Origin: UBA1715 sp045615765
GTDB taxonomy: Bacteria; Bacteroidota; Bacteroidia; Bacteroidales; UBA1715
DNA length: 64,000 nt
Direction: 5' to 3'
Assembly (NCBI GenBank): GCA_045615765.1
Contig: JAZLFM010000010.1
Coordinates: forward strand, 100,716-164,715
Below are positions 54,301 through 61,326 of the stretch, one piece after another. The position numbers and the translations under genes were made by a program. How positions within the stretch are numbered: position 1 is the stretch's first letter; every line of letters begins with the position of its first letter. The notes under the pieces are model-generated. The model worked only from the letters and a program-made list of their open reading frames with translations, had not been told where the DNA came from and did not search any database.

Positions 54301-54916
54301 CACCTGGTTTTAGATTCTTATTAGCGTTAACTTCGTATGTCCAAATACTTTGAATCAATTTTTTTGCATCATTCAAGTATTTCACATCACCCCATTGTTT
54401 ATACGCCATCAACAAAGCTTGAGCTGCATCAAGGTCAGCATCGGTTGCACCGTTGGCATTACCTTGACCTGCGGCAACATTACCAGTAAAAGCATTTACT
54501 TTCCAGTTCATCAAGCCATGATCGTTGGAATTTGCTTTGTAATACGCCCATGTTTTATCGAAATCAAGTTGCGTATTATTCTTCGCATTATCCATATACA
54601 CAAAGATAAGCATACCGTATGCAATACCTTCTGATACAGAATTCGTACCATCTTCACCAGCTTGTACGAATTTCACACGACCAAGTGAACCATCTGTCAC
54701 ATAATACTTTGCTTTCCAAGCTTCATATAAGCTTTGAATTTTTGTTTGCACTTCGCTACCCGTATAGATACTACCATTCGGATACGCATAATTGTTAGGG
54801 AATGGATAGTTCGGACTTGCCGAAGTAATACCCACAAAACCTAACAGCGCGACACACACAAGCAATAGATGCTTAAGCAAGCCGCCTTTCGTTTTTGTAA
54901 TCTCTGTTTGTTTCAT
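45353..54916 (-). CDS. Giant GH8 glucanase with Ig-like/Big_2 arrays and T9SS type A sorting tail
   Basis: This is a 3187-residue secreted enzyme. It has a signal peptide ending near ITSAS. Residues about 45-415 form a GH8 domain: the proton-donor Glu96 lies in V-S-E-G-I-A-Y-G, the GH8 signature G-A-T-D-A-D-L-D-A-A at 156-165, and Asp288 in F-G-Y-D-A-V-R-I-P-W-R. GH8 enzymes cleave beta-1,4 glucans. Then come two beta-sandwich modules of carbohydrate-binding type (about 650-820 and 930-1100, ending IYIDEFAL and FDYISVG), Big_2-type domains (about 1490-1690), an array of Ig-like modules with TYYV motifs (about 1705-2480), more Big_2 domains (2480-3010), a FIVAR-like helical module (about 3013-3100) and a T9SS tail (3108-3187, GVYKVIVETENGS). 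It has its own promoter and terminator. Confidence 0.88.
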   Translation of the reverse strand: MKQTEITKTKGGLLKHLLLVCVALLGFVGITSASPNYPFPNNYAYPNGSIYTGSEVQTKIQSLYEAWKAKYYVTDGSLGRVKFVQAGEDGTNSVSEGIAYGMLIFVYMDNAKNNTQLDFDKTWAYYKANSNDHGLMNWKVNAFTGNVAAGQGNANGATDADLDAAQALLMAYKQWGDVKYLNDAKKLIQSIWTYEVNANKNLKPGDYFDDYKNPCYFITNAMKLFDQVNALESLGASWDFTTVANNCYTIMEKSANATTGLIPDWCYENGSYLTGIVDSKFESIFGYDAVRIPWRLAHAYAWYGDTRAKALASKITSWAQKAYPNPGDILDGYFLDGRPGDGTGAFKGSLSSWGSSKNACFKAGLSIGSMVDPTYKSYMNACWSNGSATDVYGAYYTHTTQLLFMLCLTGNMPNFYDMLPVYLSSETDASGSSVIVNFSKPINAASATSSISKFVVTTYPTADDAKNKTNGTKISVSSASVMSKDVTLNLSSDIADPYIYVSYTGTTLTGTDGSKASTFEDQQVTNKVTSMEPYPIARYTDVIGAKVYVQWSKDVKLASAAASDFTVYVNGTAVSKTPKLSYFTDDEGVQDKTVLALDFGESLLSSSADAITISYAGGLTSLTGTKKAKAFTKAVVQNFYMSESCLEMYVTGGVETGTWDCMVSNIPMETDFASATDGKAMYLKTPGDYQRLIFTPNTANKAEWNTNLADPNSRLTGRFYLKSLGAGADGMAIFLMTEDLNTPDYSPKNAAFLLEDITVGKWYEFDIPLGTTAAWSWQAYSEQNKYNKIWIAPFKASSTSEQADVAFEIYIDEFALCPKKQVVEAESGKVAFDGSQVELNFSTAMKLPTSLSAIVIKEGATSHAVTSIETKTGDASTLIFNLETPIKSASATITATLAAETSDVKSNDGRKSAPFSVELANLVGCTTSTGWYDDFADATDYVTENLNLGSFDDDIAYSIIENAKAGTLDFTQAAGDSWGSQIILAPYSASTNEGFVLDLSGDRGVIEFSVTSDARATVYYRIDVKDYFGNSKDGSFTRLTVSSTPTKITYNPSFSGVDPTAISEIQFRFIKAEGTDKNDYVPTLYNGTLHFDYISVGQPLYLSDFSPAEVLNTKVGIDEDSKFKVTSSADGYIFVVRGTVNPQYSAMMAAVNAGEGTYTACTANTPATIDMMGMGYGYFKAYAYDPVSGSVSSAYGCQVKDVTPPEFTEYFNEDYIDADGTLFFTVNEDATVYLMPCSAAKTDIDDSPYMWMVEGGQPVTFNFEALYEGKVIKPGDQFYLVAADGSGNYSEKVPASCFEINQVALDFKVDAAEYTLGDVIKVTATREAKVYLVPSDESVRIKTVASKAVLSLSSNLYGLAQLETEELAIDTATTYYIYIVSADGQEMAGPSPLITITPASYELNSISLDVDAAQVKVGCEPTTVAVTFDEARYPNKALSFSGASDIVTVTYDEKTAVISLEGKAAGTGTITITSDADPTVKATLSVSSVLVPAEVEITGVEKMSPSETQTLTAIALPEGATTEFTWKSSNTSVATVSSIGLVKAVALGTTTITATAKTKGCGDYAVGSFDITVKEAGLNSIALFGGDGAIQKADATSTVLMDVVDDEDYNWLDPEDEDANYVTFGVTFQPSNFAFTGVTVASSNTDVASVGPVSKQSVQKTSVYAFDVIFNGGEGVAVITVTAKDDPTVTATITVKNGDAPCTAVAPTAKDITATPCDDITLTATASGTAVWYDVATAGTPLASAKIGQKAAGEYTYYVANNDGICESPRTPVKVTVTAVAAPTAAEAPAIKATADDNVTLSAKLTSGTAVWYAAATGGSPIATALGQLEEGTYTYYVARKDAKNCESERTPVTVTISAGACKTTAPTAAQVPAVTVCEGDPVVLTATFTGTATAVWYSAAEGGVALKEGNSFTTSDTKAGEYTYYVAKNDGCESETRTAVKATITAKPTAIIASTVESEYCSSVETVALSATPATGSWSGTGVTGSTFSPKTAGAGTATITYTIGDPGCQSEITKTITVKAAPSIDLSAIATTACAGEEITLAPATGTWSGTGVEGSTFKSETAGSYELAYSETANGCSATDNVTITVTKATAPTATSAIVGLGDAAPALSATGKGTINWYESEAGASVATGATYTPAITTDAKATYTYYVTNTDGSCESAKVPVTVTVTDCTVPAPTIAAVDEICEGETATLSATGTNIKWYNVSEEGTALAEGTTFDVTTAGTYYASQETTCESARASVVVTVKAKPAAPTATGASSCAGSELVAMTTVESANWYADKAAAALATDSKSFTPKSISATTTYYVNQVVAGCASDFAEVVYTVKETPAAPVATSATACLGEESKYVLSATGAGLQWFDAAGSPLGTAATQAVSVTTAKDYAYTVTQTVDGCTSEATTATLTVSALPTPVIAIAEEFCSSSVVEVALSATPAGGDFKLDGKAATSFVPSSLSEGTHTVAYSYTDVNGCAGNATDVTFEVKDCSDPAVTSVKLNVSTVGMVQGDTYNKFTVTILPTEGVDNKGLVWSSSDESVVTVDANGVLTAVAPGTATITVESAYTAGISTTCTVNVTKQIVPVSSATIALGEYTVAESGTLDLSEFLTFEPDDASIASVVWSTASSYVTVDPETGIVSGKTTSQNRENIRITATITSLDGKKVTASTTIKLLKDPTYVSSISIPKTLSLEENSTYTFSATVLPANADDKTVTWAVIGSGATINASTGKVTVTGKAGQSFVVVATAADAEGVESNECEVTIVEETIEVSNITASISKVEVTAGDTKGSTVTISYSPANTTQTDYTLFASTSCFSYTDNGDGSFTIIGNQGGTATLTIRSASNPSISTDITVTVIEKVKNITISGTQMLNVGDVAQLSAVAGEATATDKTVTWSSNDPSIATVSETGYVTAKGAGMVQITATAKDGSGVSNSIYITVASIPVQSITVSNVELELGQSAKIKATIAPSNATYKNLIYEVNDNSIISVDGEGNITSLAEGTAIVTVTAPADGVSQTITVTVTPVKADKAFLNQLIENEKWGAYAVYYKVQAGEIVIGRGKGEKSPLVYNDFQNAWLNAQDVYDEPFATQEEVDDAARWLYDAIKAMGADIDVDRPEETAIDDVTVIDAKVYPTMVTTNVTVAAENLVAVKIVSATGKVVAFEQASADEIEIDATGFAQGVYKVIVETENGSVVKGFVK
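47700..49830 (-). repeat. In-frame array of related Ig-like modules in the GH8 protein
   Basis: Within this stretch the protein carries at least seven related modules of about 70-90 residues. The best four end with Y-T-Y-Y-V-x(2-3)-(D/N)-x-C-E-S-x-R and their DNA shows similar acataatatgtatat-type tracts near 48464, 49140, 49412 and 49646. Others have degenerate TYYA, TYYV and YAYTV versions. Two further interleaved modules carry G-T/S-W-S-G-T-G-V and CxxEI. The array is coding and in frame, so it is protein repeat rather than a mobile repeat. Confidence 0.75.
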
Positions 54917-54954
54917 AATTATATTAATTAAAAATTTACATTACATTAAGCATG

Positions 54955-54962
54955 CAAAAGTA
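54955..54962 (-). promoter_or_regulatory. Candidate -7 box of the GH8 gene
   Basis: On the minus strand the bases read TACTTTTG, an exact fit to TAnnTTTG, 38 bases before the ATG. No well-placed -33 TTG is apparent. Confidence 0.5.
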
Positions 54963-55362
54963 AACTATTTTTTTCAATACTTTACTAACAAGCATACTTT
55001 TTCTTTGTTCCTATTAGACAAACGAAATAAACAAAACCCTATAACATACTGATAAAAAATTTGGACTGTCTATTTCCTAAAAATATAGCGGTATTTACAA
55101 TGTCAACTCCTACGGAGTTATTTACTCCGAAAGAGGATATTATGTATTCTACCAATAGACATCCCCTACGGGGAGATACGAAACACCAAGATATAATTGT
55201 CAATTAAGAATTTCGTAACATTATTAAAGTATGTCAAAAATAGCAACCAAAGGCTGACCATCTATACTTAATGAATGAGTATTTTTTCAAAGTAAGACGA
55301 ATGCAAAAGATCTTTCGTCTTACACAAGAAGACTAACAACCAACGGAAAGTCTCAAAAACAA
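54963..55362. other. Noncoding region between the GH8 gene and the second T9SS-tailed gene
   Basis: The whole gap 54917-55414 is about 500 bases. Besides the -7 box at 54955-54962 and the terminator at 55363-55390, it holds two short palindromes (55105-55119 and 55162-55174). I see no tRNA and no open frame of coding character. The left third is AT-rich, as expected for a promoter region. Confidence 0.6.
55105..55174. repeat. Pair of REP-type palindromes
   Basis: A perfect palindrome aactcc-tac-ggagtt (55105-55119) and a second tcccc-tac-gggga (55162-55174) share the centre CTACGG. Such CTACGG-centred inverted repeats are dispersed in Bacteroidetes intergenic DNA, from memory. The array at 1613-1704 also ends near a cccctac motif. 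A role in mRNA end formation or as REP elements is possible. Confidence 0.6.
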
Positions 55363-55390
55363 AAAGGGCGAACCACTTGGTTCGCCCTTT
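55363..55390 (-). terminator. Intrinsic terminator of the three-repeat T9SS-tailed gene
   Basis: Arms aaagggcgaacca (55363-55375) and tggttcgcccttt (55378-55390) are perfectly complementary and A/T-runs flank them, so it can act on the minus strand. It lies 24 bases after the stop at 55415. Confidence 0.8.
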
Positions 55391-55414
55391 GTTATACATA
55401 TATATAATGTACAA

Positions 55415-56821
55415 TTATTTTACGAATTTAATTGTACCTTCTTGAGCTGTGATGAAATAAACACCAGCATTCAAAGAATTTACATTGAATTCTTGAGAAG
55501 CAACAGCTACAATTTTACCAGCGACATTGTAAACAACGATTTCGCCTGCTGAGTAAACCATGCCACCTTGAACTGCAAATGCAGAAGCGGCAACTTCATC
55601 TACTGCAGTTGGTTCTGGAGTAGAGCCTGCTACTTTAATGTTGATAGCATCAATACCTTCAGCAACAGCATCAGTTGTTACAATAACCAATTTACAAACT
55701 GCAGAAGCAGAAGAAACTTCTACAACACCTGAGAAATCAATTTCGTCACCTTTTGCGATATCAGATTTAATTGGAAGGTATGCAGAGATTGCATTGTAAG
55801 AATCATCCATTAAGTATGCTTGAAGACCAGCGATAGATTGATCAGCAATACCTTTAACTGAGAATGTAACAAAGTCACCTGCGAATACATCAGAAGCAAT
55901 GTTTTCAACTGTTTGATAGTTCGAACCTGTTTCCCAAACATTAGCAGACAATGTAATGTTAGTATATTCTTTTGTTGCTAACTCAACAGCTTCGTGTTCT
56001 ACATCACCATCTTTCAAGAATTTAATTTCTTTCTCTGCATCGTAACCAGCAATAAAGGCAGTCAATTTATATTCAGTACCTGTTGCAGCTTTTGGAACTG
56101 TGAACTCGAACTCAGTACCTGCTACTTTTTCACCAGCAGTAGCAACAAATGGACGAGAAGTCCAAGGTAAGATAGTGTTTCCTTCCTTGTCGAACACCAT
56201 AAAATTGATACCATCTATATCTTGGTTGAATGTACCATCAATTGTCACCTTAATGATATCATCTGCAGCTAAATTATCATCAGTTGTAAATAAAGCATCA
56301 GCTTTATAGTTTACTGGATTTGCAGGATCATCAGCACCAAATTTTACTGTTGGCATTGCAACAGGATATGTTGCACCAGCAACGAATGATGGAGTTGGAC
56401 GCATTTTAACCATTGGTACATCAGCAAGAGGATCCATTCGGATAACAATCTTTTCTGCTGACACTGCATCATCTGTTATTTCAAATTCATAATATTCATC
56501 AAACAAGGTTAAAGCAGAAGTTGAACCACCAACTTTTTCAACAGACCATGCTGTAAGATTTTTCCAATAACTAGCAGCTTCAGAATTATCTGCAACAGCA
56601 GTAAAATTCACACCTCTAATATCATTATCGAAATAACCTTTAACTGTAACAAGAATCCAGTCACCTGTTTGCAACAATGCACCACCTAATTGATCTGTGA
56701 TATCAACATTGTTTTCATTACCAATAACAAAGTCAAATTTATCAACTGTTACTTCGTACTCTGTTGCACTTACACCAAGTGACAATAAAGCACCACTTAA
56801 AAATAATAAAATCTTCTTCAT
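55415..56821 (-). CDS. Secreted three-repeat protein with T9SS type A sorting tail
   Basis: This 468-residue protein has a signal peptide ending near GVSAT. The mature chain appears to be three related modules of about 115-130 residues, each with a hallmark G-x(2)-(N/D)-(Q/N)-(D/S)-I-x-G: KGYFDNDIRGVNF near 65, DGTFNQDIDGINF near 195, KGIADQSIAGLQA near 325. The end (about 400-468: VQGGMVYSAGEIVVYNVAGKIV, SLNAGVYFITAQEGTIKFVK) is a T9SS type A sorting domain. I do not recognise a known family; carbohydrate binding beside the GH8 enzyme is a reasonable guess. A -7-like TATCTTTA lies on the minus strand at 56870-56863. Confidence 0.68.
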   Translation of the reverse strand: MKKILLFLSGALLSLGVSATEYEVTVDKFDFVIGNENNVDITDQLGGALLQTGDWILVTVKGYFDNDIRGVNFTAVADNSEAASYWKNLTAWSVEKVGGSTSALTLFDEYYEFEITDDAVSAEKIVIRMDPLADVPMVKMRPTPSFVAGATYPVAMPTVKFGADDPANPVNYKADALFTTDDNLAADDIIKVTIDGTFNQDIDGINFMVFDKEGNTILPWTSRPFVATAGEKVAGTEFEFTVPKAATGTEYKLTAFIAGYDAEKEIKFLKDGDVEHEAVELATKEYTNITLSANVWETGSNYQTVENIASDVFAGDFVTFSVKGIADQSIAGLQAYLMDDSYNAISAYLPIKSDIAKGDEIDFSGVVEVSSASAVCKLVIVTTDAVAEGIDAINIKVAGSTPEPTAVDEVAASAFAVQGGMVYSAGEIVVYNVAGKIVAVASQEFNVNSLNAGVYFITAQEGTIKFVK

Positions 56822-56903
56822 TTACTTTTTTTATTTAGTTTAACTTAAATTTTATTGTGGGGTAAAGATAGTATTTTTTCAGAATGAAAACTCTTTTTCT
56901 ATA

Positions 56904-59900
56904 TTATTTTTCTTTTCTAAAAAACTCACGTAAAGTATTAAAGTCTTTTGTAAACGAGAAACCTAAACCATTGGTATTCTCTTGTTTTTCTGACAATTCA
57001 TCATCATTACTTCGAGAAAATCCCTTTACCTTTAACGTTCCTTTTTTGTTCACTTTCATTTCCACACTTACATTACCAGAAAAATCACTTGACTGCGCCG
57101 TTGCTGAAGCAGCATCCGCACCAGTAGTACCTCCACCGAAATCGGTATAACCATTCACATTTACCAAGATTCTATCGTTCCAAAACTGTCGGGATATTCC
57201 GAATTCAAATTCATTATTAGTTGTATTATCGGTACCTAATCTATAGTTTACATTCACATCAAGGTTCGGATCAATTTGTGACAACAAGTTGTTAATCTGA
57301 TTACTCAATACCTCAAATGAAAGCGACCCTCCTACAGTCGAAGAATTTACAGCCATAAATGAACCCTGCAACATAAGCGATAAGAATTGAAGTGTTTTTT
57401 CATCCTCACTCAATGTTGACAAAACTTCGCTAACTTGAGTAGCGGAACTAGGAACTGCAATATCATACGAAATATCTGGTGACATAAGATTATTTTGAAG
57501 CATAGCCTTACAAGTAACAGGAATTCGCTTTGAAAAAGAAACTGTACTATCAAATAAAGGTTGTGGAGAAGCTTTTGTTTCATAATGTGCAGTCAAATTT
57601 ACCTGCGCATTCAAAGGGTCACCATTCCAAGCAATAGTTCCACCTTTCTGCAAAACCAATTTCTTGTTTATTAGATTCTTCAATGTAAATAGATATTCCC
57701 CCTCTTCTATTTGATATTTTCCATATACACGCAAGTCTCCATCTTTTTCCATTTTCACTTGTAAATCTCCGTTACCTCTCGCCTTTATCACATCGCCAAC
57801 TTTTGGATCAAAGACAATCTGAGCCAATGCGTCTGGAGTTATTGCCAAAGTCATATTCATTGTCATACCAGAAGCCGTTGTTGGTTTCTCCAATACTTGC
57901 GTTGCTGTATCAGCAGAAAACGATAGGAAATCATAAGCGCCCGACAATTCAGAATAACTAACCGGTATAGAACAAACCGTATTCTCTAATGACTTACCAT
58001 TTGCAGAAATATCAGTTTCATTCAAATCACCCTCAATTTTTGCCGTACCATTATAATATATAGTACCATAAAAATAATCATTATCTTTTGCCGTAGTATT
58101 CATTACAAGAATCTTAGGAGAAGAAATATCTATACGATAATGAGGATTTGCTATTTCTTTTATATCCACAAAACCACGAATTTCTCCTGTATTACGATGA
58201 GTATCAGCAATATTGAAATCGGAGAAAAGGAAACGGGTTTTCTGAGCGCGAAGTTTTCCAGAAAATAAATATGGCACATTTGTATAACTTACCGTGAATG
58301 AGCCTTCTGTTGCCTCTAACTCACCACTATAAATAGGAGATGCAAGTGTTCCATCCACATTTATATTACCATTAATTACACCTGCAAGATTGTCAACCGT
58401 ACCTTGTAAAACTTCACTAAATACTTTCAAATTCAAATCATTACAAGCGACTGTACATCGCAACGAATCAGAAGAAGGGACATATTTTCCCTCTACCGCA
58501 ACGAGGTTCTCTTTTTCGCGCATTATTAAAGCTTTTAACAACAAAGCCTTTTGCCTATTTTCCCAAAAACTTCGGAATAGTAACGAACCCAATTCATTAT
58601 CATTGAAAGACACCAAACCTGAATTTATATCAGCAAAAATCAATGGAGTTGCATACAAATTTTTCATACGTACACGACCTTGTATCTGTCCAGCAAGACG
58701 AACACTTTCATTGCCAATCAATGAATTTAGCTCACTCAAATCATAGTTTTCCACATTCACGACAACATAGTCGTTAGTATTTTCTGAAACAACTCCGTCA
58801 ATATGGATTTTTTTCGCATCTTTCGAAAGACAAAACCCTGAAATTGAAATACTTGTTGTATCAACAACAACATGAGATTGTGCAATATTCCACAACGAAT
58901 CTGCAATATAAAATTGAGAAGGAAGAATCTGCAATATAAATTTCGGAAGCTGTCCGACACTTTTTGTCTGCATAGCCCCACGAATAGCACACTCTCCATA
59001 AGTTTTTAGTGCCGATTCCAAATTCCAAGATGTATGCATAGCTAAACTATCTTTCACAATAGAACAGTCTGCAGTAAGAGTATTTCCCGATTTTGAATCA
59101 GAATCCAAGGTACACTTTGAGTTTACAAGAATACCTGTTTCATCACAATCTAAAGCTATATCACCATTATACATAACAACAGATCCATACGAACAACGTG
59201 GAAAATGGAGATCTACAGAAGCTGTATTCTTTTCCTTACTAAATACAGCACTACAAGTTGTTCCATTTTTTATTCGTAAATCTGGCAAAAGAAGAGAGAA
59301 TACCGTATCAATATTCTTAATTGTGGCCGAGAACGTAAATTCCGAATTTTGATTGCTTTTATTTACAGTTATCGGCAACGACGAAATGTTTTCCGCCAAC
59401 AACGATACTATATTATTATATAAATCTCCATACGACCCTTCTCCATTAATTTCCGCATCGGCAAATGCAGATCGAAGAGCAATATTTCTTTTTTGTTTTT
59501 CATTCGAGAAGTTCAAAGCGATATTCTTTGTTGCAATTGTTCCTTTTGCATTTGAATACTCCAAATTACGAATAGAAGCTATACCATTTAAATCATCAAG
59601 ATCGACACCATACAAGTCAACTTGCGTAGAAAATGAGACCGACGACATTGCATCGGAAAACAAGTGTAATTTGTCTAAATGTGCTTTTTCTATCGTTGAT
59701 ATAAATTTGATTTCTGGCGTTTCCACTGAGAAATCCACGCCTCCAGCAAAATTCATTTTCAAATTCGGGTCTTCTATTGAGAATTTTCCACCTATTCGTT
59801 CTGAAGAAAGTTTTGCGTTAACATCAATTGAAGAATACGCATAGTCATTACAAATAAGAGTATCAACTATTCCTTTCACTGTTCCTTCTAAAAAAGAGTC

Positions 59901-61259
59901 TCCTTTAAACTTAGCATAGACGTCAAAAGAACCAGAAATGTCTTTCACTAAATCAGAGCCATCTAAGAAATATGAACAATTCAATCTATCAAGCGACAAA
60001 GATCCTTCACAAGACACATAATCATCTTGAAGAACACGAGCATCCACATCTACTTTTCCAGCATCAGACAGAAGTGTACCAGTAAGAGAAACATTGTTCA
60101 GATTACCACTAGCCTTACCATTAAATTTATAGAATGAGAAAGTTTTGAGAATATCTGGAAGTTGTACATATTCTTCATTATCTTGAAATGGCAGTTGCGT
60201 ATGAGAAATGTCGTACGAATTTGTAGATATATTTTTTGCCAGAACATCAAAGTTCATCTTATCCAAATCTGGTAACCCCTTTATTGTCACATCACCGACA
60301 AACTGCGTACTTTTACCATAACCAATATGAACATTTGACGCGACAAAATCTGCAATAGTGCCAACAAAATCTCCAAACACAGTAAAACGATATGGCAATT
60401 GTTCTACAGATGAAGCAAAATAAGACACATCGTGTAGATTAACCGTACTATGATTAACATTCGCAGTAATCACGACCTTATTACAGAAATCACTGAAGTC
60501 TGAGAAATCATCATAACTCATAGCAAAATGCTTTGCATAAACTTTCGAATCTGTCGCAGAAATTGCGACATTCGAGCAATCTATAATCGTATCAGTAACA
60601 AACACATCGCCATACAAATAGGAAAGTTCAAATCCAGATTTCTCACGAGCGGACAATTTCTGTATTGCTGCAGAATACGAACCATTTTCAACCAATAAAT
60701 TACTGATAGAAGCGGTAATATTTTCTACTTGAAGATGCGAAAAATCAATACCTTTTTCTGAAGATATAGATTCTGTCATATCTTCAAAAGAAAAAAATCC
60801 TTTTCGTATTACAATATCATCAATAGAAAGTTTCAGATTTGATGTCGTATCGTCCGATGAGAACGATTGAAGAAGTGGATCCAAATTAAACACTCCTGTG
60901 GAGTCATAAGCAAGACAAACTTTCGGTTGCGACAAAACAATTTTTGACAACGCAAACGAAGAAGAATCTATATCTATTTTTTTAACAGAAGCTGCTAAAT
61001 AAGCTGAAGCAATGATGGTATCATTCTGTTCACCCAAAATACACAAGTCATATAAAGCGACACCATTCCAAAATATTGGAGACACCTTACCAACTTTTAC
61101 ATTCAATCCGGTAATGTCTGAAATCTTTTGTTCTGCAATATGAATGAGTTTTGCTTGAACAGCAGGAATTTGCAATACAGCAAAAGCCAACAAAATCAGA
61201 GCAACAACACTTGCAATGACTACACCAAAGATTTTTGCTATACGTTTTATAAAACTCAC
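56904..61259 (-). CDS. TamB/AsmA-like translocation and assembly module protein
   Basis: This is a 1451-residue protein anchored by one N-terminal transmembrane helix (about 10-32, IFGVVIASVVALILLAFAVLQI). A long periplasmic beta-rich region of repeated short strands follows and a C-terminal TamB (DUF490) domain (about 1080-1400: NGNINVDGTLASPIYSGELEAT, FLFSDFNIADT, QPLFDSTVSFSKRIPVTCKA, NVNYRLGTD). TamB-type proteins bridge the inner and outer membranes and are implicated in lipid transfer and outer-membrane assembly. I choose the GTG at 61259, because it begins the canonical anchor and lies 23 bases after a perfect promoter. The longer frame to 61415 overlaps tsaD. Confidence 0.82.
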   Translation of the reverse strand: MSFIKRIAKIFGVVIASVVALILLAFAVLQIPAVQAKLIHIAEQKISDITGLNVKVGKVSPIFWNGVALYDLCILGEQNDTIIASAYLAASVKKIDIDSSSFALSKIVLSQPKVCLAYDSTGVFNLDPLLQSFSSDDTTSNLKLSIDDIVIRKGFFSFEDMTESISSEKGIDFSHLQVENITASISNLLVENGSYSAAIQKLSAREKSGFELSYLYGDVFVTDTIIDCSNVAISATDSKVYAKHFAMSYDDFSDFSDFCNKVVITANVNHSTVNLHDVSYFASSVEQLPYRFTVFGDFVGTIADFVASNVHIGYGKSTQFVGDVTIKGLPDLDKMNFDVLAKNISTNSYDISHTQLPFQDNEEYVQLPDILKTFSFYKFNGKASGNLNNVSLTGTLLSDAGKVDVDARVLQDDYVSCEGSLSLDRLNCSYFLDGSDLVKDISGSFDVYAKFKGDSFLEGTVKGIVDTLICNDYAYSSIDVNAKLSSERIGGKFSIEDPNLKMNFAGGVDFSVETPEIKFISTIEKAHLDKLHLFSDAMSSVSFSTQVDLYGVDLDDLNGIASIRNLEYSNAKGTIATKNIALNFSNEKQKRNIALRSAFADAEINGEGSYGDLYNNIVSLLAENISSLPITVNKSNQNSEFTFSATIKNIDTVFSLLLPDLRIKNGTTCSAVFSKEKNTASVDLHFPRCSYGSVVMYNGDIALDCDETGILVNSKCTLDSDSKSGNTLTADCSIVKDSLAMHTSWNLESALKTYGECAIRGAMQTKSVGQLPKFILQILPSQFYIADSLWNIAQSHVVVDTTSISISGFCLSKDAKKIHIDGVVSENTNDYVVVNVENYDLSELNSLIGNESVRLAGQIQGRVRMKNLYATPLIFADINSGLVSFNDNELGSLLFRSFWENRQKALLLKALIMREKENLVAVEGKYVPSSDSLRCTVACNDLNLKVFSEVLQGTVDNLAGVINGNINVDGTLASPIYSGELEATEGSFTVSYTNVPYLFSGKLRAQKTRFLFSDFNIADTHRNTGEIRGFVDIKEIANPHYRIDISSPKILVMNTTAKDNDYFYGTIYYNGTAKIEGDLNETDISANGKSLENTVCSIPVSYSELSGAYDFLSFSADTATQVLEKPTTASGMTMNMTLAITPDALAQIVFDPKVGDVIKARGNGDLQVKMEKDGDLRVYGKYQIEEGEYLFTLKNLINKKLVLQKGGTIAWNGDPLNAQVNLTAHYETKASPQPLFDSTVSFSKRIPVTCKAMLQNNLMSPDISYDIAVPSSATQVSEVLSTLSEDEKTLQFLSLMLQGSFMAVNSSTVGGSLSFEVLSNQINNLLSQIDPNLDVNVNYRLGTDNTTNNEFEFGISRQFWNDRILVNVNGYTDFGGGTTGADAASATAQSSDFSGNVSVEMKVNKKGTLKVKGFSRSNDDELSEKQENTNGLGFSFTKDFNTLREFFRKEK

Positions 61260-61270
61260 AGAAATAACCG

Positions 61271-61278
61271 TATTTTTG
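61271..61278 (+). promoter_or_regulatory. Candidate -7 box of tsaD
   Basis: TATTTTTG fits TAnnTTTG on the plus strand and lies 48 bases before the tsaD ATG. It overlaps the divergent tamB promoter region. No clear -33 TTG is seen. Confidence 0.4.
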
Positions 61279-61281
61279 CCA

Positions 61282-61311
61282 CAAATATAATTATAAGTTG
61301 GTAGGTAGCAA
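61282..61311 (-). promoter_or_regulatory. Bacteroidetes-type promoter of the tamB-like gene (TTG N19 TATATTTG)
   Basis: On the minus strand, TTG at 61311-61309 and TATATTTG at 61289-61282 are separated by exactly 19 bases. This is the best match in the window. It lies 22 bases before the GTG at 61259 and supports that start. Confidence 0.75.
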
Positions 61312-61326
61312 CCAGAAAAGACAATT

